Below, piece by piece: positions 1 through 5,955 of a DNA stretch of 6,184 bases; position 1 is the first letter of the stretch, and each line of letters starts with the position of its first letter. Source of the DNA: an uncultured Coprococcus sp. (lineage in GTDB: Bacteria; Bacillota; Clostridia; Lachnospirales; Lachnospiraceae); contig URJI01000122.1 in NCBI GenBank assembly GCA_900548215.1, positions 1-6,184 of the forward strand. The letters are read 5' to 3'. The position numbers and the translations under genes were made by a program. The notes beneath the pieces were generated by a model. That model made no database searches. It had not been told where the DNA came from and worked only from the letters and a program-made list of their open reading frames with translations.

Positions 1-1
1 T

Positions 2-292
2 ACTGTTCAGGATATTGACGGAGAACTTCTTCCAGAGATTGGATACCATATACATAAAAAGTATTGGCGAAGAGGATATGGAAAAGAGGCTGCTAGGGCT
101 GTAAGAGACTGGGTGTTTATGAATACAGATTATAATGAAATATATTCATATATGAAATATACAAATGTCGGCTCATATTCAACTGCAATTGCTAATGGGA
201 TGAAAAAGGTTAAGGAATATCCTGACCCTAAAAACGAAATATCCTATGCATATTCAATAACAAGAGAGGAATGGCATAACTTATTTGATTAG
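2..292 (+). CDS. GNAT family N-acetyltransferase, C-terminal part (5' end outside window)
   Basis: This is the last 96 codons of an acetyltransferase that starts before the window and ends at TAG 290-292. The visible part has the acetyl-CoA pyrophosphate-binding loop of GNAT enzymes, R-R-G-Y-G-K (about residues 24-29 of the visible part), preceded by the strand 'EIGYHIHKKYW' and followed by the helix 'EAARAVRDWVF'. The later stretch 'NEIYSYMKYTNVGSYSTA' matches the 'N-x-x-S' region of the RimJ/RimL-like (Acetyltransf_3) branch, where side chains contact CoA. Such enzymes transfer acetyl from acetyl-CoA to an amino group in the cytoplasm; the substrate cannot be told from this fragment. The family is clear, the substrate unknown. 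The end 'EEWHNLFD' looks natural rather than truncated. Confidence 0.85.
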   Translation, partial: TVQDIDGELLPEIGYHIHKKYWRRGYGKEAARAVRDWVFMNTDYNEIYSYMKYTNVGSYSTAIANGMKKVKEYPDPKNEISYAYSITREEWHNLFD

Positions 293-318
293 CATAATGC
301 GTGTTTTGAGCACAGTAA

Positions 319-489
319 ATTGCATTTGACTGGATTTCTGTTATTCGGCTGCCTGATTTTATAACAAAGAAGGATTTTGATTGGGCGGTGGATACCGCGT
401 CAAAGAAGAAAAAGATTGATTGTACTTGTGCAGAATTTCTGAGTATTGATGAAGGCTTGTGTGTGCTGATCATGCATATAGGAGCATAG
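319..489 (+). pseudogene. Remnant of a GyrI-like small-molecule-binding domain protein
   Basis: In one frame from 319 to the TAG at 487-489, 56 codons read as the middle of a GyrI-like (AraC effector-binding fold) protein: 'DWISVIRLPDFITKKDFDWA', then a lysine-rich turn K-K-K-K-I-D, then 'EFLSIDEGLCVLIMHIG'. As I recall the family, full proteins are roughly 200 residues, and the H-I-G is normally followed by an acidic 'DDEP' type segment and a further C-terminal half. Here H-I-G-A runs straight into a stop. Upstream the frame is blocked by TGA 307-309 and TAA 316-318, so the N-terminal half is missing too, and no start codon with a ribosome site is seen. I infer a deletion scar at each end. 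The family match is by remembered motif, not by search. Confidence 0.7.
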
Positions 490-510
490 GTGATTGTTAT
501 TGGAGGCTTT

Positions 511-987
511 ATGGATTACACAATAAGAAGATTAAAACAGGAAGAAACAGGGATATTAGATACATTTTTATATGAGGCAATATTTATTCCGGAGGGCGTG
601 GAGGCACCTCCAAGGGACATTATCAATCAGCCGGAATTGCAAGTGTACGTTGACGACTTTGGAAACAGAGCGGGGGATATGGCATTTGTCGCAGAGGTAA
701 ATGATAAAGTTGTTGGAGCGGTGTGGGTTCGTATTATGGATGACTATGGGCATGTTGATGACGATACACCGTCTTTTGCAATCTCACTGCTCAAAGAATA
801 CAGGAATTACGGCATTGGAACGGAGCTGATGAAAAGGATGCTGGCGGAGCTGAAAAACTGTGGATATAAGAGCGGTTCACTGTCTGTGCAAAAGCAGAAC
901 TATGCAGTCGGAATGTACAAAAAAGTTGGATTCCAGATCGTGGACGAGAATGATGAGGAATATATAATGATTTGCAGGCTGTCGTAG
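511..987 (+). CDS. GNAT family N-acetyltransferase
   Basis: A complete 158-residue cytoplasmic acetyltransferase of the usual single-domain GNAT length. Strand 'MAFVAEVNDKVVGAVWVRIM' (57-76) is the central beta hairpin. The acetyl-CoA loop is R-N-Y-G-I-G (98-103), after the beta-bulge strand 'PSFAISLLKEY' and before helix 'TELMKRMLAEL'. The C-terminal 'SLSVQKQNYAVGMYKKVGF' (123-141) is the classic N-x-x-A-x-x-x-Y-x-K-x-G-F signature, in which the tyrosine is the usual general acid. The substrate is unknown. I chose ATG 511, preceded by GGAGG at 502-506, because the family-like N-terminus 'MDYTIRRLKQEE' begins there. A GTG at 490, also with an AGGAG (480-484), would add seven residues (M-I-V-I-G-G-F) that do not look like part of the domain. 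It follows the GyrI remnant and abuts the next ORF. Confidence 0.88.
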   Translation: MDYTIRRLKQEETGILDTFLYEAIFIPEGVEAPPRDIINQPELQVYVDDFGNRAGDMAFVAEVNDKVVGAVWVRIMDDYGHVDDDTPSFAISLLKEYRNYGIGTELMKRMLAELKNCGYKSGSLSVQKQNYAVGMYKKVGFQIVDENDEEYIMICRLS

Positions 988-1212
988 ATGGTAAGTGATT
1001 TAGAAGATATAAGTAGCTTTGATGAGAAATATGTGACAAAAATAGATGGAATTATTTCAAGACATAATTGTCAGGTGGAAAAAACGCCATTTAGAAGTAA
1101 AGAAAATATTAGTGCTGGATTTGTTGTGGTGCCATTGCTTATGACAGTGGTATGTTCAATTGCGTTGATAATAAATGCAAGGGGATATGTATGGAACATT
1201 CAGAGCAAATAG
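988..1212 (+). CDS. Hypothetical 74-residue protein, possible SUKH-like remnant fused to a membrane helix
   Basis: ATG 988 follows directly on the TAG of the acetyltransferase; only a weak GCAGG (974-978) precedes it, so its expression is doubtful. Residues 6-30 align without gaps to residues 146-170 of the SMI1/KNR4-like protein encoded at 2372-3040: both read E-D-I-x-x-[FY]-D-[DE]-x-x-V-x-K-I-D-G-I, with 11 of 25 identities by hand count. After about residue 34 the similarity stops, and a hydrophobic stretch follows, 'FVVVPLLMTVVCSIALII' (45-62), long enough for one membrane helix. I infer a leftover C-terminal piece of a related gene joined to unrelated sequence. It could be a real small membrane protein, but I do not recognise it as a known family. 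Confidence 0.4.
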   Translation: MVSDLEDISSFDEKYVTKIDGIISRHNCQVEKTPFRSKENISAGFVVVPLLMTVVCSIALIINARGYVWNIQSK

Positions 1213-1213
1213 C

Positions 1214-1294
1214 TTATTTTGCCTAGTCTACGAAGCGTAGAATCCGCATAGATTCACCATATTCTACGCCTCGTGGGTGTGATTGGCAATAAAA
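1214..1294 (+). repeat. Palindromic 81-bp element with nested inverted repeats
   Basis: The outer arms are TTATTTTGCC (1214-1223) and GGCAATAAAA (1285-1294), matching as inverted repeats at 8 of 10 positions. Inside lie ACGAAGCGTAGAAT (1230-1243) and ATTCTACGCCTCGT (1261-1274), inverted repeats with one mismatch and a 17-nt loop. CGTAGA (1236-1241) can also pair with the upstream TCTACG (1227-1232) in a tight 3-nt-loop hairpin, so two mutually exclusive folds are possible. No T-run follows the large stem, so it is not a standard terminator. It lies between the 74-codon ORF and the XRE regulator. It could be a miniature inverted-repeat element, an operator for the regulator, or a leader RNA structure; the sequence does not decide. 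Confidence 0.5.
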
Positions 1295-1314
1295 TGGGGA
1301 GATAATTGAGCCAG

Positions 1315-1322
1315 AAAGGAGG
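1315..1322 (+). promoter_or_regulatory. Strong ribosome binding site fixing the start of the XRE gene
   Basis: AAAGGAGG lies 7 nt before ATG 1330. It overrules the in-frame TTG at 1306, which would translate through this site and add 'MSQKGGKH'. Confidence 0.85.
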
Positions 1323-1329
1323 AAAACAT

Positions 1330-1935
1330 ATGGACCAGATTAAAATTGGACGATTCATCGCTGATGAGAGAAAGAGAAAGGGATATACTCAAAAACAGCT
1401 TTCTGAAAAACTTGGAATCAGCGATAAAACAATTTCAAAATGGGAACGAGGAAATGGTTTTCCGGAAGTTTCATTACTGTTGCCGTTATGTGATGAATTA
1501 GAGATAACAGTGAATGAATTACTATCTGGCGAAAGAGTATCTGAAGAGGATTATCGAAAGAAAGCGGAGGTTAATATGGTGAATTTAGTTAGAGAGGCAC
1601 AGGAAAGCAAAAAGAAAATTATTTTGTCTGCAATGGTCGCGACACTTACGATAGTTGCGGCATTTCCATTGTTTTTATTGTCAGGAATTCTGGAGATGGA
1701 GAATTGGCTGAGGGTTCTGCTTATCGCAATAGGGTTAGTAGTGGTATGTGGTGGAATAGTGATTGCGTGTATTCTTGATAGAGAGGCAGGAGCATTTGAA
1801 TGCCCTGATTGCAACACAAGGTTTGTTCCGGATATGAAGTCATATGTAATGGGAGCACATACATTAACAAAGCGTAAATTAGTTTGTCCTCATTGTGGTG
1901 CACATAGATATTGCAAAAAGGTGCTTACAAAATAG
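1330..1935 (+). CDS. XRE-family transcriptional regulator with two membrane helices and a C-terminal zinc ribbon
   Basis: A 201-residue protein. Residues 5-62 form a Cro/CI-type helix-turn-helix domain: 'FIADERKRKGYTQKQLSEKL' then 'GISDKTISKWERG', where the S-D-K-T-I-S-K-W-E-R stretch (31-40) is the DNA-recognition helix. A charged linker (about 68-96) leads to two hydrophobic segments, about 97-119 and 128-149, predicted to be membrane helices. The C-terminus carries C158-P-D-C161 and C186-P-H-C189, a four-cysteine zinc ribbon. Known Firmicute XRE proteins of this layout are membrane-tethered regulators, but their signals are mostly undefined. The ACT-domain gene starts 15 bp downstream, which suggests one transcript. 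The palindrome at 1214-1294 is a candidate autoregulatory site (inference). The domain order is clear; the target genes are unknown. Confidence 0.9.
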   Translation: MDQIKIGRFIADERKRKGYTQKQLSEKLGISDKTISKWERGNGFPEVSLLLPLCDELEITVNELLSGERVSEEDYRKKAEVNMVNLVREAQESKKKIILSAMVATLTIVAAFPLFLLSGILEMENWLRVLLIAIGLVVVCGGIVIACILDREAGAFECPDCNTRFVPDMKSYVMGAHTLTKRKLVCPHCGAHRYCKKVLTK

Positions 1936-1950
1936 ATTCAAGGAGAGGTC

Positions 1951-2262
1951 ATGGAGATAAAAGAGATTGATGAAGAATTTTCAGTGTGTCAAGTGGAGGA
2001 TTACACACATGCTAATCTCGATTCTGAGTATTGTTTTATAGGGAAAACTGATGAGGAAAAGTCTCTGGTATGCCCGGTGAGTGAAGTGCCGGCAAATGTT
2101 ATAAAGCGTGATGACGGCTGGAGGGCCTTTCGCATTCAGGGAGTACTGGATTTTTCTTTGATCGGGATTTTGGCTAAGATCGCATCTGTTCTGGCGGATA
2201 ACGGAATTTCGATATTTGCAGTATCCACATATAATACGGATTATGTTATGGTGAAGAAGTAG
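1951..2262 (+). CDS. ACT-domain protein, cut short by an in-frame TAG (likely broken)
   Basis: ATG 1951 has AAGGAG at 1940-1945. The 103 residues match the small two-part ACT (CASTOR/ACT_7-like) proteins: an N-terminal half with 'SVCQVEDY', 'EYCFIGKTDEEKSLVCP' (27-43) and 'VPANVIKRDDGWRAF', then the ACT core 'FRIQGVLDFSLIGILAKIAS' (60-79) and 'VLADNGISIFAVSTYNTDYV' (81-100). ACT folds bind small ligands, often amino acids, and regulate enzymes or transcription. Here TAG 2260-2262 stops translation after 'VMVKK', before the last helix and strand of the ACT fold. Those are still encoded in the same frame down to TGA 2317-2319. As I recall the family, a Glu stands at this place (K-E-E-N-F), so a single GAG-to-TAG change is the simplest reading. 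The shortened protein probably folds poorly. It is probably co-transcribed with the XRE gene. Confidence 0.8.
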   Translation: MEIKEIDEEFSVCQVEDYTHANLDSEYCFIGKTDEEKSLVCPVSEVPANVIKRDDGWRAFRIQGVLDFSLIGILAKIASVLADNGISIFAVSTYNTDYVMVKK

Positions 2263-2319
2263 AATTTTCAAGATGCACTTGAAGTTCTGGCGGCAGCAGG
2301 GTATGAAATTGTGGATTGA
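2263..2319 (+). pseudogene. Orphaned 3' end of the ACT-domain gene
   Basis: Directly after TAG 2260-2262 the same frame continues 'NFQDALEVLAAAGYEIVD' and stops at TGA 2317-2319. This is a typical last alpha helix ('QDALEVLAAAG') and last beta strand ('YEIVD') of an ACT domain, so the original gene most likely ran 1951-2319 with 122 codons. Confidence 0.75.
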
Positions 2320-2371
2320 GAGTTGATAAACCGAAACTTAAAACCGGGATGAGAATTATGGAGAAATGTAA

Positions 2372-3040
2372 ATGGATTATGTCTTATTACAAAAAATATA
2401 CAATATCAAGTCATTTGTAGGATATACAGATGAGGAGATAAAAGAGCTGAAAGAGGGCTTTGAGAGCATCCCACATACGCTATATGAGATATGGAAGAAA
2501 TGTGGTAAAACAAGCGAGCTGTTCAATCATAGCAATGATCCCTGGGTTACTCTTGATTTTCAGCGCAGGTATAAATGGACAAGGAAGACAAAAGGATATT
2601 TTTATATCTTGAATGAGAATCAAGGTGTATATCAGGTCGCGATCAGAAGGGCTGATATGGCTGAGGATGATCCACCTGTGTATGTCGTGGAAACGGATGA
2701 CGATGGCACGGTCAACGAGATCGACCAGGCTGAAAATAGTTTGTCTGCATTTATGATGGGAATGTTGATATATGAGGCGGCAATATCCTGTTTTGAGTTT
2801 TGCGCAGAGGATATTATCTGGTATGATGATGGTGATGTTGAAAAGATAGATGGCATATTAAATAAATATTCGTATCATGTTTATAACTGGTATTCTGACA
2901 GAATAGATCTATACACGAAAACTGATGAAGAGATCTTGTTTGTTATGCAGGGAGATTCTCCGAATGGTACATATTCAGCACGGACAGAAACGGCATATCA
3001 GGAGATTGACAGGCTGATAGGTGGTATTGGGGAAAGATAA
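2372..3040 (+). CDS. SMI1/KNR4 (SUKH)-like protein
   Basis: A 222-residue soluble protein with no signal peptide or membrane helix. ATG 2372 has GGAG at 2360-2363. The N-terminus 'GYTDEEIKELKEGFESIPHT' (17-36) followed by 'LYEIWKKCGKTSELF' is the SUKH opening (I-P-x-x-L/Y ... W-x-x-C-G). The middle 'YFYILNENQGVYQVAIRRAD' (76-95) with D-P-P-V-Y (100-104) and 'SLSAFMMGMLIYEA' (123-136) is the typical core and final helix. SUKH proteins commonly act as immunity proteins against secreted polymorphic toxins, and are also found as stand-alone genes. No toxin gene is visible here, so the role is open. The C-terminal region 146-170 has a related copy in the 74-codon ORF at 988. It is probably in an operon with the DUF1835 gene, 10 bp downstream. 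Confidence 0.65.
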   Translation: MDYVLLQKIYNIKSFVGYTDEEIKELKEGFESIPHTLYEIWKKCGKTSELFNHSNDPWVTLDFQRRYKWTRKTKGYFYILNENQGVYQVAIRRADMAEDDPPVYVVETDDDGTVNEIDQAENSLSAFMMGMLIYEAAISCFEFCAEDIIWYDDGDVEKIDGILNKYSYHVYNWYSDRIDLYTKTDEEILFVMQGDSPNGTYSARTETAYQEIDRLIGGIGER

Positions 3041-3044
3041 GGAG
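3039..3044 (+). promoter_or_regulatory. Ribosome binding site for the DUF1835-type gene, overlapping the previous stop
   Basis: AAGGAG begins within the TAA of the SUKH-like gene and lies 6 nt before ATG 3051. It supports that start over the in-frame GTG at 3021, and suggests translational coupling of the two genes. Confidence 0.7.
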
Positions 3045-3050
3045 CAGATT

Positions 3051-3887
3051 ATGGTAGAGATACTATTTGGAGAAAGTTCGGCAGGTTCCATGAAAGCGGC
3101 AAAATGCGAGAATGTGGAATATAAGAATGGTCAGCCACTGTGGATACAGGGTTCTTCTGACGAGGTGATCTGCCTTGGTTTCATGCTGGACATGGGCTAC
3201 ATCGGCGAGGTAGTTGACAGTCAGTACCGCAAGGATTTTATCTACTCAATGTATGCTCAGAACCAGTGGGAGCAGGACGAGGAATATGACAATGAACTTA
3301 AGAAACTTGGTGATGTGTATGCTGGGGAACTGGTAAGGCTTATAAGATTTCTTGAGGGTGGTGAGCCGGTAAGAATATGGTACAGTGACGCTCCATATTC
3401 AAGGTGTGGATTTTATCATGTATGCAGCATCCTGAAGAACTATCCAAATGAAGTGACTGTTGTCACGCAGCCAGAGCATGTTGTGAAGAAAAACGTCATA
3501 GTGTCGTATCATAGCTGGAACGAGGTGGCGGCGGAGGAATTCGCTGGGTTCCTCGGAAATGAGAGGAAACTCACATCAGATGAGATAAGAATGTATGCGG
3601 AGATGTGGGGCGAGCTTGTCCTTGAAAATGCACCGCTCAGGGCTGTGGTAAACGGAACTGTGCTCAGTGTGTCAGAGGATTTCTACGATTTTATTATTTG
3701 GAACAGGCTGACTGAAAAGCCTGTTAAGGAGTGCAGGCTGATCGGAGATATTCTAGGACAGGTTCCGATTGGAATCGGCGACTGGTGGTATGCGGCGAGG
3801 ATAGAACATTTCATCAGGCAGGGCAAGATAAAGGTTGTGGAGGATTCGGAGAATAAGTATGCACGTTTGATAAAAGGGTATTTGTAG
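3051..3887 (+). CDS. DUF1835 / DUF3658 domain protein of unknown function
   Basis: A 278-residue cytoplasmic protein. The N-terminus 'MVEILFGESSAGSMKAAK' (1-18) with 'DEVICLGFMLDMGYIGE' (37-53) is the DUF1835 opening, and 'EPVRIWYSDAPYSRCGFYHV' (105-124) is its second conserved block, normally W-x-[GS]-D/N with a C-G. The C-terminal part from about residue 170, including 'ELVLENAPLRAVVNGTVLSV' (188-207) and 'YDFIIWNRL', matches DUF3658, which usually follows DUF1835. The biochemical function of both is unknown to me. The predicted helix 'DWWYAARIEHFIRQGKIKVV' (244-263) near the end is typical of the family. The ribosome site is AAGGAG, overlapping the SUKH-like stop codon, so the two are probably made together. 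The length is normal for the family, and the gene looks intact. Confidence 0.75.
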   Translation: MVEILFGESSAGSMKAAKCENVEYKNGQPLWIQGSSDEVICLGFMLDMGYIGEVVDSQYRKDFIYSMYAQNQWEQDEEYDNELKKLGDVYAGELVRLIRFLEGGEPVRIWYSDAPYSRCGFYHVCSILKNYPNEVTVVTQPEHVVKKNVIVSYHSWNEVAAEEFAGFLGNERKLTSDEIRMYAEMWGELVLENAPLRAVVNGTVLSVSEDFYDFIIWNRLTEKPVKECRLIGDILGQVPIGIGDWWYAARIEHFIRQGKIKVVEDSENKYARLIKGYL

Positions 3888-3980
3888 AATGGAGACTGAG
3901 AATAGCGTGGATAAAGAAAAATCCAATAAAAATGTATCCGTTTGCTCTGTGCAAAAAAGCAGAAAAGCATCCCGGAAAAC

Positions 3981-3985
3981 AAGGA
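3981..3985 (+). promoter_or_regulatory. Ribosome binding site favouring start 3992
   Basis: AAGGA lies 6 nt before ATG 3992, whereas the upstream in-frame ATG 3932 is preceded only by A-rich sequence with no G-rich site. This is the reason for choosing the shorter start. Confidence 0.5.
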
Positions 3986-3991
3986 CAATTT

Positions 3992-4264
3992 ATGATCGGG
4001 GTAAAGAAGGTTGCTGAATCAGAAGTAGCTGTGCTGATGGATATGCTGGGGGATCTCCCTATGACACATATTTTTCAGGAAGATGGTTTATATCTTGATG
4101 GAGTAGTACAGGGGATAAGGACCTTTGGAGATAACCCCAAGGCGGTCTCAAAGGAAGTATTTTATCGCGATGCGGCAAAAATAAATGGTTTGTCAACCAA
4201 ACAAAGAGAGTTCTTTGAGAATTTCTATCTTAAAATAGAAGAAATTATAGAGGGTAGGGAATAA
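3992..4264 (+). CDS. Small hypothetical protein
   Basis: A 90-residue protein from ATG 3992, or 110 residues if ATG 3932 is used; that longer start lacks a ribosome site. I do not recognise a family. It is soluble and charged: 'VAESEVAVLMDMLGDLPMTH' (7-26) looks like a helix and turn, 'QEDGLYLDGVVQGIRTFGDN' (29-48) follows, and the end 'LSTKQREFFENFYLKIEEII' (67-86) is a strongly amphipathic helix. There is no signal peptide, cysteine pair or membrane segment. It follows the DUF1835 gene by about 100 bp on the same strand and may be on its transcript. The frame upstream of ATG 3992 stays open well past ATG 3932 and into the end of the DUF1835 gene. The gene may therefore have lost its original N-terminus or start; this is inference. 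Confidence 0.5.
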   Translation: MIGVKKVAESEVAVLMDMLGDLPMTHIFQEDGLYLDGVVQGIRTFGDNPKAVSKEVFYRDAAKINGLSTKQREFFENFYLKIEEIIEGRE

Positions 4265-4346
4265 AAGATATTACGTGTTGGACATTATAATAAATGGAGT
4301 GTTGAGGGCGAGATGTCAGCAGTTTGGATGATGTTCAAATATATAG

Positions 4347-4375
4347 TGGCTTTTCCTCTCGGGTCATGTTAGAAT
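4347..4375 (+). promoter_or_regulatory. Possible extended -10 promoter for the transporter gene
   Basis: TG at 4367-4368, one base, then TAGAAT at 4370-4375 forms an extended -10. With a 17-nt spacer the -35 position is TGGCTT (4347-4352), a poor match. It lies about 75 bp before the transporter start, in a 184-bp gap between genes (4265-4448) in which I see no other gene. It is weak by eye. Confidence 0.25.
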
Positions 4376-4448
4376 CACATGTATATGCAAATAAATGTGG
4401 AAGGAAAGATTACGGGGATTAGTTCCAGGTAAATTATGGTGAAGGTAT

Positions 4449-5825
4449 ATGGAAGATATGAAGAATGGTAAGCGAAGTTCATTTTCGGGCAAGCTGGGGT
4501 ACGTGCTGGCGGCGGCAGGTGCATCTGTGGGTCTTGGAAATATATGGAGATTCCCTTATCTTGCGGCAAAATACGGCGGAGGAATTTTCCTCATAATATA
4601 CATCGTGCTTGCACTTACATTTGGTTATACTATGATAGTTGCGGAGACGGCGATCGGACGAATGACGAGAAAGAGTCCGGTTGGAGCATTCAAATCATTT
4701 GGCAAGAAGAAATGGCTGTCGTTTGGCGGCTGGATAAATGCTGTTATCCCCGTGCTTATAGTGCCGTACTATTCGGTTATCGGCGGCTGGGTCATCAAAT
4801 ATCTGGTGGAGTATTTCAGAGGAAATGCAAAGCTGCTGGCTGAGGATGGATATTTCACCGATTTCATATCAAATGGTGTGTCAACGGAGCTGTGTTTCGT
4901 GGCGTTCTGCGCATTTACACTTATCATTATATTTGCCGGTGTGCAGAATGGAATAGAGAGGGTGTCAAAGATCATGATGCCTATTCTGATCGTTCTGTCA
5001 GTCATCATTGCGGTATATTCCGTGACAAGACCGGGCGCACTTGCGGGAGTAAAATACTTCCTTGTGCCAAATGTGAAGAACTTCTCGTGGATGACAGTGG
5101 TTTCTGCCATGGGGCAGATGTTCTACTCGCTTTCCATTGCCATGGGAATACTCATAACATTTGGCTCTTACATGAAGAAAGATACGGCGATAGAGGATTC
5201 TACCAGAAATGTAGAGGTATTCGACACTGGTATAGCGATCATGGCGGGACTTATGATAATTCCGGCGGTATTTGCATTCTCTGGGGGAGATCCGGATACC
5301 CTTCAGGCCGGACCATCACTGATGTTTATCACTATTCCAAAAGTATTCCAGAACATGGGATTTGGAACTGTCATAGGAATTGTGTTCTTCCTGCTCGTGC
5401 TGTTCGCAGCGGTTACAAGTTCGATAGCACTTACGGAGAGCGCGGTGTCAACATTTGAGGATGAACTTGGATGGGGAAGAAAGAAGGCAACGGTGCTTGT
5501 GGGAGTTATCATGCTTGCACTTGGAAGTCTGTCATCCCTGGGATATGGTCCGCTGGCAGGAATCAAGATCATAGGCATGCAGTTCCTTGACCTGTTCGAC
5601 TTCCTCACCAATTCGGTGATGATGCCTATAGCGGCACTCCTCACAAGCCTGTTTGTGTCAAGGGTAGTTGGAATAGATAAGATAGAGGAGGAGATAATTC
5701 ACGGCGAGAGTGCCTTCAGGAGAAAGAAGGTATTTGTAGTCATGATCAAATATCTCTGCCCTGTATTTGCCATCATTATCCTGCTCAGCTCTGTTGCAAA
5801 TGCACTTGGCTGGATAAAGATGTAG
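4449..5825 (+). CDS. Sodium-dependent amino-acid transporter, NSS/SNF family
   Basis: An intact 458-residue inner-membrane symporter of the LeuT fold, which couples sodium entry to uptake of an amino acid. Its length and 11 predicted helices match the short bacterial members such as MhsT rather than the 12-helix animal proteins. TM1 holds the family signature 'ASVGLGNIWRFPYL' (25-38): the Asn (31) and Arg (34) correspond to the LeuT sodium-1 ligand and the extracellular gate. TM3 has P-Y-Y (106-108), the substrate-side tyrosine. TM6 'MGQMFYSLSIAMGILITFGS' (221-240) is the broken helix lining the substrate site. TM8 T-S-S (323-325) supplies sodium-2 ligands. The substrate is probably a neutral or aromatic amino acid, but cannot be fixed. 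Start: ATG 4449 gives M-E-D; ATG 4458 (M-K-N-G-K) is also possible, being better spaced from AAGG at 4442-4445. It ends 21 bp before a terminator hairpin. Confidence 0.92.
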   Translation: MEDMKNGKRSSFSGKLGYVLAAAGASVGLGNIWRFPYLAAKYGGGIFLIIYIVLALTFGYTMIVAETAIGRMTRKSPVGAFKSFGKKKWLSFGGWINAVIPVLIVPYYSVIGGWVIKYLVEYFRGNAKLLAEDGYFTDFISNGVSTELCFVAFCAFTLIIIFAGVQNGIERVSKIMMPILIVLSVIIAVYSVTRPGALAGVKYFLVPNVKNFSWMTVVSAMGQMFYSLSIAMGILITFGSYMKKDTAIEDSTRNVEVFDTGIAIMAGLMIIPAVFAFSGGDPDTLQAGPSLMFITIPKVFQNMGFGTVIGIVFFLLVLFAAVTSSIALTESAVSTFEDELGWGRKKATVLVGVIMLALGSLSSLGYGPLAGIKIIGMQFLDLFDFLTNSVMMPIAALLTSLFVSRVVGIDKIEEEIIHGESAFRRKKVFVVMIKYLCPVFAIIILLSSVANALGWIKM

Positions 5826-5846
5826 ACATGTATATAGATAATAAAG

Positions 5847-5896
5847 CCGCCCTGTCTGATACGTTATATGTATTAGACAGGGCGGTTTGTTATGTT
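5847..5896. terminator. Intrinsic terminator, probably bidirectional
   Basis: The left arm 5847-5862 (CCGCCCTGTCTGATAC) pairs with the right arm 5870-5885 (GTATTAGACAGGGCGG) in a 16-bp stem with one G-U pair and a 7-nt loop. TTTGTTATGTT follows on the plus strand. Read from the minus strand, the stem is followed by CTTTATTAT, so it can also end the convergent repeat-protein gene. It sits between two converging genes. Confidence 0.88.
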
Positions 5897-5904
5897 CAGT
5901 ATTT

Positions 5905-5955
5905 CTAGTTCTTTGTTGCGATGGCGTTCAGATCTGGACTGACACTCTTGGTAGT
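5905..5955 (-). other. In-frame tail beyond the stop of the repeat protein
   Basis: On the minus strand, after TAA 5956-5958 the frame continues for 16 codons, 'TTKSVSPDLNAIATKN', to TAG 5905-5907, just before the terminator. The K-S in this tail falls where the 25-residue repeat has K-S, so the tail appears to be the continuation of the last repeat. It may be the original C-terminus, cut off by a nonsense change. Confidence 0.4.

Noticed and set aside
228..473. Minus-strand ORF of 81 codons
   Set aside because: It lies opposite the acetyltransferase end and the GyrI remnant, whose plus-strand translation has recognisable motifs; the minus translation has none and no ribosome site was seen.
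1283..1306. TTGGCA and GATAAT as a promoter for the XRE gene
   Set aside because: The spacer is only 12 nt and the transcript would begin almost on the ribosome site.
3889..4017. Plus-strand ORF of 42 codons beginning 2 bp after the DUF1835 stop
   Set aside because: It has an imperfect AAAGGG 10 nt upstream, no recognisable domain, and overlaps the better-supported 3992-4264 gene in another frame.
4265..4375. In-frame continuation of 35 codons after the stop of the small hypothetical gene, including 'MSAVWMMFKYIVAFPLGSC' from 4313
   Set aside because: An open run of this length is expected fairly often by chance, and no family motif supports it, unlike the ACT and repeat-protein tails.
4892..5458. 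Plus-strand ORF of 188 codons and the minus-strand ORFs inside the transporter gene
   Set aside because: These are other-frame shadows of the strongly supported transporter; their translations are rich in Cys, His and Arg with no domain.
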